A stretch of DNA of 64,000 bases from Prochlorococcus sp. MIT 0604 (GTDB lineage Bacteria > Cyanobacteriota > Cyanobacteriia > PCC-6307 > Cyanobiaceae): NCBI RefSeq assembly GCF_000757845.1, contig NZ_CP007753.1, positions 1,550,001 through 1,614,000 of the forward strand, written 5' to 3'. Numbering within the stretch: position 1 is the stretch's first letter; every line of letters starts with the position of its first letter. Made by a program: the position numbers and the translations under genes. Of this stretch, positions 9,534-20,414 are shown one piece after another. The notes under the pieces are model-generated. The model saw only the letters and a program-made list of their open reading frames with translations, did not search any database and had not been told where the DNA came from.

Positions 9534-10292
9534 ATGGAAATTTATAAAAATCCTATCTCACTATTTAAACAAACTAATTTTTCAAAAACTATTTGGTGGC
9601 AATTAAAAGTTAATATTTCGGGATATCAAAATGAAACAGAAGATAAATTAGTTACTGAAATATTTAAAAATAGAATTTTTAGGCTGATTTATCCAAATAT
9701 TTATCAAAACAACCATAAATTTTCAAGAATACTTGTTCAACTATATGAAGATGGTTACGTCTGTTGGATAAATTTAGATGGATTAATTATCGAGAAATAC
9801 GTATTCAAAAAAAATAACAGTTTAGAAAATGAACACTTCTTGATAAAAGATAAAGTTAACTCAATTTTAAAATGGATCAAGGATCAATCTGAGTTAAATA
9901 ATGAATATCTTTGGGGAGGTACATTAGGACCCCATTTTGATTGTTCTGGATTAATTCAGACTGCTTTTTTAAAGCATCAAATTTATATACCTCGAGACTC
10001 TTTTCAAATAAAAAGTTTTTGTAAGCACCTTTTTTATTACAAAGAATCGTATGCGGCTTTACGACCTGGCGATCTTTTATTTTTTGGAAATGAAAAAAAA
10101 TGTGATCATATTGGAATCTACAAAGGAGACGGATTCTATTACCATAGCTCTGGAATGGATTTTGGCAGAAATGGAATAGGATTAGATACGCTAAAAAATT
10201 CTAATGATAAAATCTCATTGCATTATAAATCTAAACTAATTTCAGTAGGAAGAGTAGTTAGGAATTATGGATGGGACCGCACTATACGTTAA
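9534..10292 (+). CDS. NlpC/P60 family cell-wall endopeptidase
   Basis: 252 residues. The C-terminal NlpC/P60 cysteine peptidase domain has the triad Cys137 (FDCSGLIQ), His192 (DHIGIYKGDG) and His204 (YYHSSG), with the RPGDLLFF strand between. The N-terminal part (about 1-90, with LVQLYEDGYVCWI) resembles the bacterial SH3 domain of the cyanobacterial gamma-D-Glu/diamino-acid endopeptidases of the Nostoc/Anabaena type, which cleave peptidoglycan stem peptides. Divergent from the serine hydrolase with 3 nt between start codons, so each promoter must lie inside the other's coding region or the mRNAs are nearly leaderless. Confidence 0.88.
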   Translation: MEIYKNPISLFKQTNFSKTIWWQLKVNISGYQNETEDKLVTEIFKNRIFRLIYPNIYQNNHKFSRILVQLYEDGYVCWINLDGLIIEKYVFKKNNSLENEHFLIKDKVNSILKWIKDQSELNNEYLWGGTLGPHFDCSGLIQTAFLKHQIYIPRDSFQIKSFCKHLFYYKESYAALRPGDLLFFGNEKKCDHIGIYKGDGFYYHSSGMDFGRNGIGLDTLKNSNDKISLHYKSKLISVGRVVRNYGWDRTIR

Positions 10293-10356
10293 TTAATAGA
10301 GCTCACCTTTAAATTTTAAATTAAATTAAAATATTACCTATTCTTCTATTTAGAAA

Positions 10357-10956
10357 TTAACCAGCAGTCCAAATATTTTTAATGATTGGCATTATGGTAT
10401 CTAAGTGTAATGTCCCAACAAGTAACCAAGCAAAAACAGCTCCTCCACATCCTCCTAACCAAAATCCACTTGTAAAATCAGCCCAACCAGCTCTTGTAAA
10501 TAAGTCCTTTGGCGGATTATTCACAGTCGCATCTGGAGGTTGAACATTAGGTGCTTTACCTGGTGCATTGTATAGAACAAAAAGTGCTGTCAAAATATGG
10601 ACAGCTCCTATAGTCGCGAGAAGTCCAGCTGTTAGAGCAAATTCAGAATTTCTTAATGGGCCAGTCATAGTAAAAGGTCCGTATAGAAGATATCCAAAAG
10701 CTGCTCCGGTTTCTAAACCTCTAAAATTAGGGGAAATACCTTCTCTGTAAAAAGGTAAATTGTTTATAAAGGCTTTTGTGAAATAACCACTATTAACTGG
10801 AGTAGCTAAATTGCCAACACAAGGATCAGCAACTGTTTTTACTGCCCATTGTTCTGCTACGCCAATATCATTTGGTTGTACAGAAGTATCTATGTATTTC
10901 TCATCAAACTTAATAGAACTTGTAGATTCAGAGAATGATTTTTGAAAGTCGCTCAT
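10357..10956 (-). CDS. psaL: Photosystem I reaction center subunit XI
   Basis: 199 residues. PsaL is the thylakoid membrane subunit that mediates PSI trimer formation in cyanobacteria. The conserved [20 protein letters not shown] region and [14 protein letters not shown] chlorophyll-binding segment are present, followed by membrane helices ([20 protein letters not shown], and [18 protein letters not shown]). The N-terminal extension of about 30 residues is polar. psaI lies 28 nt upstream on the same strand. Confidence 0.97.
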   Translation of the reverse strand: MSDFQKSFSESTSSIKFDEKYIDTSVQPNDIGVAEQWAVKTVADPCVGNLATPVNSGYFTKAFINNLPFYREGISPNFRGLETGAAFGYLLYGPFTMTGPLRNSEFALTAGLLATIGAVHILTALFVLYNAPGKAPNVQPPDATVNNPPKDLFTRAGWADFTSGFWLGGCGGAVFAWLLVGTLHLDTIMPIIKNIWTAG

Positions 10957-10984
10957 TTTTTTAATAGTTTTAGTGTTTGATAAT

Positions 10985-11098
10985 TTATTCAGTTGCTGTG
11001 ATTAATCTTCCAATCAATACGATAAAAACAGCAGGCATTGCTATACCAATTAATGGAACAAAAATTGAGGGTAAAAGACTTGGTAAATCAGATGGCAT
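10985..11098 (-). CDS. psaI: Photosystem I subunit VIII
   Basis: A 37-residue reading frame: [20 protein letters not shown] then [17 protein letters not shown]. It has one membrane helix and the typical PsaI composition and length. PsaI sits next to PsaL in PSI and helps its assembly. It lies directly upstream of psaL on the same strand, the usual cyanobacterial arrangement. It was found by reading the strand directly because it is very short. Confidence 0.93.
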   Translation of the reverse strand: MPSDLPSLLPSIFVPLIGIAMPAVFIVLIGRLITATE

Positions 11099-11190
11099 GG
11101 TTCTTTAAACATCTTTAAACACTTTAGTATTTATCAGCTAAATAATGTTAATTTTATTACTGGATGATATAAAAATTATTAACTTTTTAC

Positions 11191-11583
11191 ATGTTAAATT
11201 TTTTCGCAATTTTACTTATTATTTTTATAGGAATATTACTTCTAGTTTTTAAAAAAAGAAGCCTTAAAAAGTTAATAAATCAAAGTAATTTAAATTCTAT
11301 TAAATTAAAGAAAAATAAAAAAAGTAACAATATAATCCTATCTAAAAAAAATTGTTATTTCTATAATCACGAAGAAAAAAATTACTCAGTATTTGATAAA
11401 AATTCTCAAAGAAATGAAATGATTATTCTTTTTCAGGGTGATACAGAAAATAAATTAAAGGCATTAAAAATTGCGGAAGAATTGGCTGATAAATCAACAT
11501 TACCAATTTTACGAAAAGGCTTAAGAGATATTTCTCCTGAAGTCGTTGAAATTTCAGCTTTATTAATAAGAAAGTTCAAGTAA
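11191..11583 (+). CDS. Membrane-anchored hypothetical protein with HEAT-like C-terminus
   Basis: 130 residues. Residues 3-20 (NFFAILLIIFIGILLLVF) form one membrane helix, then a lysine-rich linker, then a helical pair NKLKALKIAEELADKSTLPI and LRKGLRDISPEVVEISALLI that resembles a single HEAT-type repeat. No enzyme motif. It stands alone between psaI and a convergent glycosyltransferase. I do not know a function. Confidence 0.6.
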   Translation: MLNFFAILLIIFIGILLLVFKKRSLKKLINQSNLNSIKLKKNKKSNNIILSKKNCYFYNHEEKNYSVFDKNSQRNEMIILFQGDTENKLKALKIAEELADKSTLPILRKGLRDISPEVVEISALLIRKFK

Positions 11584-11587
11584 ACAA

Positions 11588-12550
11588 TCAATTTTGCTTA
11601 GCACTGTTTATTGATCTAATTCTGTAAATTGGACGACTTTGACTTTCATGATATGTCCTAATTAAAAGTTCGCTCAATAATCCAAAGCTAAATAATTGAA
11701 CACCAGCAATTCCTAATATTAATGCAAACATCAGCAAAGGACGATTTCCAATATCCTCACCCATTATTTTTAAAACTATCAAATAAGAACTTATCGCAAG
11801 GCTAGAGAAAATACTTATAATTCCAACAAAACCAAATCCATACATCGGTCTTGTTAAAAATTTAGTCATAAACCAAACAGTTAGTAAATCCATTAAAACT
11901 CTAAAAGTTCTATCAATTCCATATTTACTAGATCCATATCGCCTGCTCCTATGATTTACTTTAATTTCTTTGATTCTTGCACCTTCAATATTTGCTAAAA
12001 CGGGCAAAAACCTGTGAAGTTCCCCATATAACTTTATATCTTCTATTATTTCTTTCTTAAATGCTTTTAATGAGCAACCATAGTCATGCAAATTCAAACC
12101 TGTTACGTGAGCTATTAACTTATTAGCTATTTTTGATGGTATCTTTCTATTAATTAATTTATCTTTTCTATCAAACCTCCAACCACAAACCAAATCAAAA
12201 CCATTATTAATCTCTGAAATTAATAAAGGAATATCATTTGGATCATTCTGTAAATCACCATCCAAAGTAATAACAATATCGCCCTTAGAATTATCAAAGC
12301 CAGCTGACATTGCTGCAGTTTGACCATAATTTTTGCGAAGGGAAATTACAGACAATTCTTTAATTTTGAGAGTTAGTTCCTTTAATACTTGATGAGTATT
12401 ATCTTTAGAACCATCATTTACAACAATCAATTCAAAATTAAATTTATGAGATGACATTACATTTATAACTTCATCCAATAAAAGACCAATACTCTCGCTT
12501 TCATTGAAAACAGGGACGATAATAGAAATTAATTGTTTTATATCTGACAT
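11588..12550 (-). CDS. Family 2 glycosyltransferase, GtrB/dolichol-phosphate type
   Basis: 320 residues. N-terminal GT-A domain with ISIIVPVFNESESIGLLL, the VNDGSKDNT nucleotide-binding strand and the DGDLQNDPND metal-binding (DxD-like) motif. Two C-terminal membrane helices (about 233-255 and 265-300) match polyprenol-phosphate hexosyltransferases that load a sugar on a lipid carrier at the cytoplasmic face. The acceptor and sugar cannot be told from sequence. Convergent with the 130-residue membrane protein, 4 nt apart. Confidence 0.9.
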   Translation of the reverse strand: MSDIKQLISIIVPVFNESESIGLLLDEVINVMSSHKFNFELIVVNDGSKDNTHQVLKELTLKIKELSVISLRKNYGQTAAMSAGFDNSKGDIVITLDGDLQNDPNDIPLLISEINNGFDLVCGWRFDRKDKLINRKIPSKIANKLIAHVTGLNLHDYGCSLKAFKKEIIEDIKLYGELHRFLPVLANIEGARIKEIKVNHRSRRYGSSKYGIDRTFRVLMDLLTVWFMTKFLTRPMYGFGFVGIISIFSSLAISSYLIVLKIMGEDIGNRPLLMFALILGIAGVQLFSFGLLSELLIRTYHESQSRPIYRIRSINSAKQN

Positions 12551-12611
12551 TTATATCTAATAATAATTACACAATTTTAACTTAATTTAGAACATTAAAA
12601 TTAAACAAAAA

Positions 12612-12635
12612 AAATCACCACAAACGTGGTGATTT
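12612..12635 (-). terminator. Rho-independent terminator after psaB
   Basis: A perfect 10-bp inverted repeat (AAATCACCAC / GTGGTGATTT) with a 4-nt loop. On the minus strand it is followed by a T-rich run (12605-12611). It lies 18 nt past the psaB stop, so it ends the psaAB transcript. Confidence 0.9.
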
Positions 12636-12653
12636 AAATTATTTAAGGGAAAT

Positions 12654-14882
12654 TTAACCAAACTTACCTGAAGTGGATGCGATAACAAATGCCCCAAATG
12701 TAAGTATGTTTCCAATCGTGAAATGTGCTAGCCCAACTAATCTAGCTTGAACAATTGAAAGTGCAACTGGCTTATCTCTCCAGCCAACAAGGTTAGCAAT
12801 TGGAGTACGCTGATGTGCCCAAACTAATGTTTCAATTAATTCTTGCCAGTAACCACGCCATGATATTAGGAACATGAAACCAGTAGCCCAAACTAAGTGA
12901 CCGAATAGGAACATCCAAGCCCAAGGAGATAGGGAATTTACTCCAAATGGGTTATATCCATTAATAAGTTGAGCAGAGTTTAACCAGAGATAATCTCTGA
13001 ACCAACCCATTAGATAAGTTCCTGATTCGTTAAATTGTGCTACATTACCCTGCCAAATTGCTAGGTGTTTCCAATGCCAGTAGAAAGTTACCCATGCTAG
13101 TAAATTTAATGCCCAGAACATAGCTAAGTACATAGCGTCCCAAGATGAACTATCACAAGTACCTCCTCGTCCAGGACCATCGCAAGGGAATGCATAACCT
13201 AAATCTTTCTTATCAGGAATTAATTTTGTTCCCCTAGCATCAAGTGCTCCTTTGATAAGTATTAAAGCGGTTGTATGAAGACCTAAAGCGATAGCATGGT
13301 GAACTAAGAAATCTGCAGGACCGATAGGTAAGAAAGCACTTAATGCATCTTGTCTATTGATCAAATCCATCCAGTAGTGATTACCTGGCAATGAATTAGC
13401 AGCTAGACTTGCTGAACTTGTTGGATCAGATAATAAAGCATTAAAGCCGTACATCATTTTACCTTGAGCAGCTTGAACAAATTGAGCAAATACTGGCTCA
13501 ATTAGAATTTGCTTTTCAGGATTACCAAAAGCTACAACAACGTCGTTATGAACATAAATTCCTAGAGTATGGAATCCAAGCAGCATTGTTACCCAACTAA
13601 GATGGCTTATCAAAGCTTCCTTTGTTCCAAGAACTCTTGCCAATACATTATCTTTATTTAATTCTGGATCATAATCTCTTACAAAGAAAATAGCTCCGTG
13701 TGCAAATGCACCAACCATCAAGAACATTGCTATGTACTGATGATGACTATATAAAGCAGATTGTGTAGTGTAGTCCCTGGCAATAAAAGCGTAAGAAGGA
13801 AGTGCACCCATGTGTTGAGCTACAAGAGAAGTTGCTACACCAAGGGATGCTAATGCTAATCCAAGTTGGAAATGTAATGAATTATTTACAGTTTCATATA
13901 TTCCATCGTGGTTAATTCCAAAACTACCTTTATGAGGATCATTAGGGTGTCTTGTGTTATGGGCTTCTGTAATTTCTTTAAGACTATGACCAATACCAAA
14001 AGTATTTCTATACATATGACCAGCAATTACAAAAACTGTTCCAATCGCAATATGGTGATGCGCAATATCGGTAAGCCATAATGCTTCACTTTGAGGATGA
14101 AGACCACCTAAGAAAGTAAAGATTGCTGTTCCAGCTCCTTCAGCTGTTCCAAATACTTGATCTAAAGAGTCAGGATTTTGGGCATAAGCTCCCCAGTTTA
14201 AAGTAAAGAAAGGAGCTAATCCTGCAGGGTGAGGAAGCACTGTTAACCAGTTATCCCAACCTACATGCTGACCTCTTGATTCAGGTATAGCAACATGAAC
14301 CAAATGGCCTGTCCAAGCAATACTACTAAAACCAAATAAGACAGCTAAATGATGATTTAATCTTGACTCTGCATTTTTAAACCAAGCTAAAGAAGGTCTG
14401 AATTTTGGCTGTAAGTGTAACCAACCAGCAAATAGAGTCCAACAAGCCAAAATACTCATAAATATTGAAGCTTGGAAGAGTTGCTCGTTAGTTCTCATTC
14501 CAATTGTGTACCACCAATGGTAGAGACCTGAATAAGCTATGTTTACTGGACCACTTGCTCCAGCTTGTGTCATTGCTTCTGTTATGCCAGATCCAAAATG
14601 AGGGTCCCAAATAGCATGAGCTATAGGGCGGACATGAGTTGGATCTAGTACAAATTGCTCAAAATTACCTTGCCAAGCAATATGAAATAAGTTACCGGCT
14701 ACCCAGAGAGCAATTATTGCTAGATGTCCAAAATGTGTAGAAAATAGCTTCTGATAAAGTTTTTCTTCGGTCATACCGTCATGACTTTCAAAGTCATGAG
14801 CGGTAGCTATTCCGTACCATATTCGTCGGGTTGTGGGGTCCTGAGCTAGACCCTGGTTAAATGATGGAAATTTTGTTGCCAT
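12654..14882 (-). CDS. psaB: Photosystem I P700 apoprotein A2
   Basis: 742 residues, full length. PsaB and PsaA form the PSI core heterodimer carrying P700, A0, A1 and the shared FX 4Fe-4S cluster. The FX ligand loop [19 protein letters not shown] is intact and many His-rich membrane helices are present (for example [20 protein letters not shown]). 27 nt downstream of psaA and followed by a strong terminator, so psaAB is a two-gene operon. Confidence 0.99.
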
Positions 14883-14909
14883 TGAATTAATAAGGTGAAG
14901 TTCAGGTTA

Positions 14910-17213
14910 TTAGCCCAGCCCGAAAAGGCGAGCATGGAAGAAGGCCCATGTGGTAGCTATACCACCTACAAGGAAGTGTGTAACACCTACTGCACGTCCC
15001 TGAGTAATAGATAGAGCTCGAGGTTGAATGGTTGGTGCAACCTTTAATTTATTATGTGCCCAAACAATTGATTCGAACAATTCTTGCCAATATCCTCTTC
15101 CGCTGAAGAGGAACATTAAACTGAAAGCCCATATAAAGTGAGCTCCCAAGAACATCAAACCGTACATGCTTATTGATTGGCCATAGCTTGTTAATACTTG
15201 AGAAGCTTGAGCCCAGAGGAAATCTCTTAACCAACCATTGATAGTAATTGAACTTTGTGCAAAATTACCACCAGTAAGTCCCCAAACATCACTCTGCATT
15301 TTCCAAGAGAAGTGGAAAATAACTATTGATAAACAGTTATACATCCAGAAGAGAGCTAAGAAAACGTGATCCCATGAAGAAACTTGACATGTACCACCTC
15401 TTCCAGGACCATCACAAGGGAATCTAAATCCTAAAGATGCTTTGTCAGGAATCAACCTTGAACTTCTTGCATAAAGAACTCCTTTAAGAAGTATCAAAAC
15501 AGTTACATGGATTTGGAAAGCATGAATATGATGAATCATTAAATCAGCTGTCCCTAGTGGAATTGGCGCTATAGCTACCTTTCCACCAACTTCTACTAAA
15601 CTTCCATTAAAGACTTCACTTAGAGCTTTGTGAGGTAAAGCTTCTGCAGTACCTGCTAAAAGGGAAGTCCCAACAGCAGATGCTTGAATACTCTGTACCC
15701 ATTGAGCAAAGATTGGCTGAAGTTGGATAGCAGAATCACTAAACATATCTTGGGGTCTACCCAAAGCTCTCATAGTATCGTTGTGAATATAGAGTCCAAA
15801 ACTATGGAATCCTAACCACATACAAACCCAGTTCAAGTGACTGATTAATGCATCTCTTGCCTTAAGAATTCTGTCTAATACATTATCAATATGTTTTGCT
15901 GGATCGTAATCTCTAACCATTGCAATTCCAGCATGCGCTCCTGCTCCTACTATGAATAATCCACCTATCCACATGTGATGGGTAAATAATCCAAGAACTG
16001 TCATATAGTCAGTAGCTATATAAGGATATGGAGGCATCGCATACATATGATGAGATACAAGTATGCTTATTGATCCAAGCATCGCTAGGTTTACTGATAG
16101 CTGAGCATGTCTACTTTCTGCCATGAACTCAAAAAGACCTTGATGACCTTTAGGGGCAGGGAATAATATTGGGTCTCCTTGTTGTGAATCTAATATTTCT
16201 TTCATACTATGACCAATACCATAATTGGTTCTGTACATATGACCACCTATTATCGCTATTACACCAAAAGCTAAATGATGATGTGAAACATCAGTCATCC
16301 ACAAGCTTCCTGTAACAGGGTTAAGTCCACCTTTGAAAGTAAGGAAGTCTGAGAAAGCTAACCAATTTAAACTAAAGAAATTACCTGTACCACTTGCTAA
16401 TCCTGGAAATATCTGACCGATAATTTGTGGATCGCAGAGTTGATGCGGCATAGGTATATCTGCAATAGTTGCTATTTCTTTTCCATTAATAACTAAAGGA
16501 GAGCCTGCATCAATTGCATCTAAGAGAGCTGCAGTAGGAGCTCCGATATGAATACAATGGCCAGCCCATGCTAATGATCCTAAACCTACTAAACCAGCTA
16601 TGTGGTGGTTAAGCATAGACTCAATATCTTGAAACCACTCCATTTTTGGAGCTGCTTTGTGATAGTGAAAAATTCCAGCATGAAGCATAAGTGCAGCCAT
16701 TACTACAGCACCTATTGCTAAAGCCATAAGTTCACTCTCATTAGTGATTCCCCATGCTCGCCACATGTGGAATATTCCTGAACTAATTTGAATACCGTTG
16801 TAGTTAGCACCAAGGTCAGCATTAAGCATCTCTTGACCAACGATTGCCCATACTTGCTGAGCTCCTGGTTTGACATGAGTTGGATCAGCTAACCAACCTG
16901 AGTAATTAGAAAATCTTGCTCCATGGAAAAATGCAGCACTCATCCATATAAAAATGACTGCAAGATGTCCAAAATGAGCTGAAAAGATTTTTCTTGTTGC
17001 TTCTTCAGCATCGCCTGTATGCACATCAAAATCATGTGCATCAGCATGCAAATTCCAGATCCAAGTTGTAGTTTTCGGACCTTTAGATAATTTACTTGAC
17101 CAGAATCCTGGCTTATCTAATTTGGCAAAATCAATAGGTCTTGGATCGGCCTTGACAGGATCTTCCAAAACTTTTTTGTTTTTTTCTCCACTTTCTGGTG
17201 GGCTGATGGTCAT
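14910..17213 (-). CDS. psaA: Photosystem I P700 apoprotein A1
   Basis: 767 residues, full length. Contains the FX ligand loop [19 protein letters not shown] and the eleven-helix PSI core pattern. An insertion around residues 230-260 (including [20 protein letters not shown]) lies in a lumenal or stromal loop, as in picocyanobacterial PsaA. First gene of the psaAB operon; its promoter must lie in the 334-nt spacer before cobJ. Confidence 0.99.
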   Translation of the reverse strand: MTISPPESGEKNKKVLEDPVKADPRPIDFAKLDKPGFWSSKLSKGPKTTTWIWNLHADAHDFDVHTGDAEEATRKIFSAHFGHLAVIFIWMSAAFFHGARFSNYSGWLADPTHVKPGAQQVWAIVGQEMLNADLGANYNGIQISSGIFHMWRAWGITNESELMALAIGAVVMAALMLHAGIFHYHKAAPKMEWFQDIESMLNHHIAGLVGLGSLAWAGHCIHIGAPTAALLDAIDAGSPLVINGKEIATIADIPMPHQLCDPQIIGQIFPGLASGTGNFFSLNWLAFSDFLTFKGGLNPVTGSLWMTDVSHHHLAFGVIAIIGGHMYRTNYGIGHSMKEILDSQQGDPILFPAPKGHQGLFEFMAESRHAQLSVNLAMLGSISILVSHHMYAMPPYPYIATDYMTVLGLFTHHMWIGGLFIVGAGAHAGIAMVRDYDPAKHIDNVLDRILKARDALISHLNWVCMWLGFHSFGLYIHNDTMRALGRPQDMFSDSAIQLQPIFAQWVQSIQASAVGTSLLAGTAEALPHKALSEVFNGSLVEVGGKVAIAPIPLGTADLMIHHIHAFQIHVTVLILLKGVLYARSSRLIPDKASLGFRFPCDGPGRGGTCQVSSWDHVFLALFWMYNCLSIVIFHFSWKMQSDVWGLTGGNFAQSSITINGWLRDFLWAQASQVLTSYGQSISMYGLMFLGAHFIWAFSLMFLFSGRGYWQELFESIVWAHNKLKVAPTIQPRALSITQGRAVGVTHFLVGGIATTWAFFHARLFGLG

Positions 17214-17547
17214 CTAGCACCTCGAAAATAATTGACATTAAAGCCGATTGATCGGATCTTGAACCTATTTTTAATGATAATGTTCAAGAAAACGAATCCT
17301 TCGGAACTTTAGATATTCGTTTCAAAAATAATAAGGCAAAGATTCTTTCGTTATGCATTAACGTAACAAATGTTCTAATGATTGTTACTATATGAATATT
17401 TTGTTAAATTCTAGTCTATGACTAAATTATGAGTATTTTTACTCAAAATTTATATAAATTTCTTAAATTTTTTTTTATATTTCAAAGAAAATTTTTTAAA
17501 TCCAGCGACAGGATATAATTTCAAAGTTACTATCAATAGTTTCTAAT
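17214..17547. promoter_or_regulatory. Divergent psaA / cobJ upstream region
   Basis: 334 nt without a gene. It should hold the psaA promoter and a long 5' leader. Bases near psaA (17214-17300) are less AT-rich than the cobJ side. I could not pick out a confident -10/-35 pair or known regulator site by eye. Confidence 0.45.
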
Positions 17548-19350
17548 TTGAAAGGCATTGCGATTGGTCTATCTAATAATTCAAAAGAAATTTTAAAAAG
17601 GCTTAAAAAAACCGAATTTGTCAAAGACATATATGTTGCGGGTTCTTCAAAAGACGATGGAAAGGAAAATGAACTTATTCAAGTACAAAAACCTAGAGAA
17701 ATATTACTAAAAAAATGGCAGAAGATAGATTTAATAATTTTTATAGGCTCAATTGCTGCATCAATACGCATAATAAATCCATTTTTAACCTCTAAAGATC
17801 AAGATCCAGGAGTAATAGTTATAGATAACAAATGTTCCAAGATAGTTCCATTAATTGGCTTACATCAGTCAAATACGCAAAATATTTCATGTCAAATTGC
17901 TAATTTGCTTGGTGGCGAAATTATAGAAACTAATAATTCCAATGATCAAAGCCTCTTAAATCTTGATGCATTTGGAAATCAATGGGGGTGGAAAAGATCT
18001 GGCAAAATAAACGATTGGTCAAAACTAGTAATTAAACAATCTAAAAACGAAGAAATATTTTGCAAACAATTATCTGGTAATAGCTTATGGAAAACTTCAG
18101 AATCAGCTGAGATTATTAATCAAATTGATAAAAAAGAAAAAGAAAAACCAGATTCAACATTTCATGTGAGTATATTCGAAAATCATGGAACAACTTGGCA
18201 CCCGCCTGTATTGTGGATTGGCATTGGATGTGAAAGAAATACAAGCAAAGAATTAATAGCAAATTCTTTAAATAATCTTTTGGAGTCAGGAAATTTATCG
18301 CAGCAATCAATTGCGGGATTTGCAACTATAGATATAAAAAAAGATGAGAAAGGAATTTTAGAACTTTCTGAAGAAAAAAACTTGCCTATAAAGTTTTTTA
18401 GTAAAAAAGATCTTTCAACAATAATTGTTCCAAATCCATCAAGTGTCGTACAAAATGAAATTGGTACACCTTCCGTAGCAGAAGCCTCTTGCTTACTCGC
18501 AGCAGGACAAGAATCAAAATTATTAGAAGAAAAAAGAATTTTCAAAAATCAATCTGGGGCAGTAACTATCGCTGTAGCAGAATCAAAAAATCAATATAAT
18601 CCAACCCATGGTGAGATCCATATTATTGGAAGTGGGCCAGGTGATATCTCCTTCCTAACCAATAATGCGAGAAAAGCACTTTCAAGATGTACTGTTTGGA
18701 TTGGATACAAAATGTATTTAGATTTAATAAAACCCTTAAAAAGGAATGATCAGGTTTTAATTGAAAGTAAACTTACTGAGGAAAAAGAGAGATGCAATAA
18801 AGCAATTAAACTAGCTGAAGAAGGAATAAAAGTGGCTTTAATTTCTTCAGGTGAATCTGGATTTTATGGAATGGCAGGTTTACTTTTAGAGTTACTACAA
18901 AAAATCAAAAAAGAATATAGACCTTACTTTGAAGTACATCCAGGTATAAGTAGTGTTCAGTTAGCTGCTGCAATTAGTGGAGCACCACTAATGAATGACT
19001 TTTGTTCAGTAAGCTTAAGCGATAAATTAACTCCATGGCCTTTAATAGAAAAAAGAATTAAAGGAGCTCTTATGGGCGACTTTGTAATAGCTTTATTTAA
19101 TCCTCAATCCATTGAGAGAAATTGGCAGCTTAAAAGTGTAATAGATATATGTTTACAATCTAGGCATGGTGATACTCCAGTTTTATTAGCTAGACAAGTA
19201 GGGAGAGAAAATCAAACCAAAAAATTTTTTACTTTAAATACCATACCTTTTAAAGAGATTGATATGTTATCAATCATTATTATTGGCAATTCTCAAACAA
19301 CCTTAGTTGACGAAATATTTCTCACTCCCAGAGGATATTTACAAAATTAA
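17548..19350 (+). CDS. cobJ: CbiG-CobJ fusion: cobalamin C17 methyltransferase
   Basis: 600 residues, much longer than a stand-alone CobJ (about 250). Residues 1-150 resemble the N-terminal and middle CbiG domains (LIFIGSIAASIRIINPFL, DPGVIVIDN). Residues about 210-340 resemble the CobE/CbiG C-terminal domain (LWIGIGCERNTSKELI, GTPSVAEASCLLAAG). Residues 355-600 are a SAM-dependent tetrapyrrole methylase (IHIIGSGPGDISFLT, ISSGESGFYGMAGLLLEL, VHPGISSVQLAAAISGAPL), the precorrin-3B / cobalt-precorrin-3 C17-methyltransferase. The fusion joins ring contraction and the following acetaldehyde extrusion step in one polypeptide. The start is TTG. It stands alone, divergent from psaA. Confidence 0.92.
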   Translation: MKGIAIGLSNNSKEILKRLKKTEFVKDIYVAGSSKDDGKENELIQVQKPREILLKKWQKIDLIIFIGSIAASIRIINPFLTSKDQDPGVIVIDNKCSKIVPLIGLHQSNTQNISCQIANLLGGEIIETNNSNDQSLLNLDAFGNQWGWKRSGKINDWSKLVIKQSKNEEIFCKQLSGNSLWKTSESAEIINQIDKKEKEKPDSTFHVSIFENHGTTWHPPVLWIGIGCERNTSKELIANSLNNLLESGNLSQQSIAGFATIDIKKDEKGILELSEEKNLPIKFFSKKDLSTIIVPNPSSVVQNEIGTPSVAEASCLLAAGQESKLLEEKRIFKNQSGAVTIAVAESKNQYNPTHGEIHIIGSGPGDISFLTNNARKALSRCTVWIGYKMYLDLIKPLKRNDQVLIESKLTEEKERCNKAIKLAEEGIKVALISSGESGFYGMAGLLLELLQKIKKEYRPYFEVHPGISSVQLAAAISGAPLMNDFCSVSLSDKLTPWPLIEKRIKGALMGDFVIALFNPQSIERNWQLKSVIDICLQSRHGDTPVLLARQVGRENQTKKFFTLNTIPFKEIDMLSIIIIGNSQTTLVDEIFLTPRGYLQN

Positions 19351-19447
19351 GTTTCGTTAATCCATAATTTTTATAAATAGAATGTTTTTCTTTGCTTTTT
19401 CTTTATAAGAATACTAATCTTTTATAATAATGATGTAAGAAAATTAA

Positions 19448-20236
19448 TTGAAAAATATTGGTTTAATTTTGTTTGACATTGATGGGGTAATCCGCAGCGT
19501 AGAGAATAGTTACAGACTTTCATTAAAAAAAACTGTCTACAAATTTACCGGATGGGAGCCAAGTTATATAGATATTGATAATGCCAAAAATGAAGGGATC
19601 TGGAATAATGACTGGGATTTAAGTTTAGAACTTATAAAAAGATGTATAAAAAAAGAAAACTTAAAACTTAAAATTCCTCCAAGAGAGGAGATAGTAAAAT
19701 GTTTTGAAAAGTTTTACTTTGGTGGAGATCCAAATAAAGATAGTAAATACTGGTCGGGTTACATAACAAATGAGGAGTTGTTAGTTGATAAAAAGTTTTT
19801 TGATTTAATTCAAGATAATGGAATAATCTGGGGTTTTGTTAGTGGTGCAGAGTCTGCTTCTGCAAAATTTGTTTTAGAAAAAAGACTTGGACTAAAATCA
19901 CCACCATTAATATCTATGGGAGATGCCCCGGATAAGCCTGATCCTAAAGGTTTTATTAACTTATCAAAAAAGCTTATTGGAGATAAAATTGGTGAATCAA
20001 ATATTCCCATTGCATATGTAGGAGATACTATTGCAGATATAAATACAGTTATAAACGCTAGAAAGGAAATACCATCTCAGAAATTCATAAGTATCGGAAT
20101 AGCTCCCCCTCATTTACATTTAAATTCTCGATTAAAAGAACGTAATTCTTACGAAACAAATCTTAGAAATGCAGGCGCTGACTTGATTTTAAATTCTATT
20201 TATGACCTAGAAGATATTGATCTTGACTTGTTTTAA
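19448..20236 (+). CDS. HAD-superfamily hydrolase, cyanobacterial IA-type
   Basis: 262 residues. HAD motif I is FDIDGVIRSVENSYR (nucleophile Asp of DIDG), motif II is the Ser in WGFVSGAESASAKFV, Lys in the DKPDPKGF segment is motif III and GDTIADINTV gives motif IV. It looks like the HAD group known in cyanobacteria and plants as a TIGR01548-type protein of unknown substrate. The start is TTG. It is the last backbone gene before the tRNA-Ser island. Confidence 0.85.
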   Translation: MKNIGLILFDIDGVIRSVENSYRLSLKKTVYKFTGWEPSYIDIDNAKNEGIWNNDWDLSLELIKRCIKKENLKLKIPPREEIVKCFEKFYFGGDPNKDSKYWSGYITNEELLVDKKFFDLIQDNGIIWGFVSGAESASAKFVLEKRLGLKSPPLISMGDAPDKPDPKGFINLSKKLIGDKIGESNIPIAYVGDTIADINTVINARKEIPSQKFISIGIAPPHLHLNSRLKERNSYETNLRNAGADLILNSIYDLEDIDLDLF

Positions 20237-20266
20237 AACAAATATTAATTAAAAATTTTCTAAATA

Positions 20267-20288
20267 AATCACGGAGAGGGAGGAATTC
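20267..20288 (-). repeat. Distal att copy 1 (tRNA-Ser 3' end remnant)
   Basis: The core AATCACGGAGAGGGAGG followed by one variable base and ATTC repeats the 3' end of the tRNA-Ser gene at 30950-30971, in the same orientation. It marks the outer left boundary of the island. The match stops at the T-loop part of the tRNA, as expected for a phage-type integration site in a tRNA 3' end. Confidence 0.85.
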
Positions 20289-20351
20289 AGAGTGACCCGA
20301 AGAGAGCAGTTATGGAACGATATGAACCAATAAATCTTAAAAAATAGGTGA

Positions 20352-20374
20352 TTTTATCCCCTATTTTATCCCCT
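20352..20374. repeat. Paired ATCCCC motif, left end of element 1
   Basis: Two direct copies of TTTTATCCCCT at 20352-20362 and 20364-20374, 12 bp apart. The same pair recurs at 21139-21161 on the other side of the zinc-ribbon gene. Candidate integrase or accessory-protein binding sites. Confidence 0.75.
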
Positions 20375-20414
20375 CAATCTAAGAAGTTATTTGTATAGAA
20401 ATTCACAAATATAT

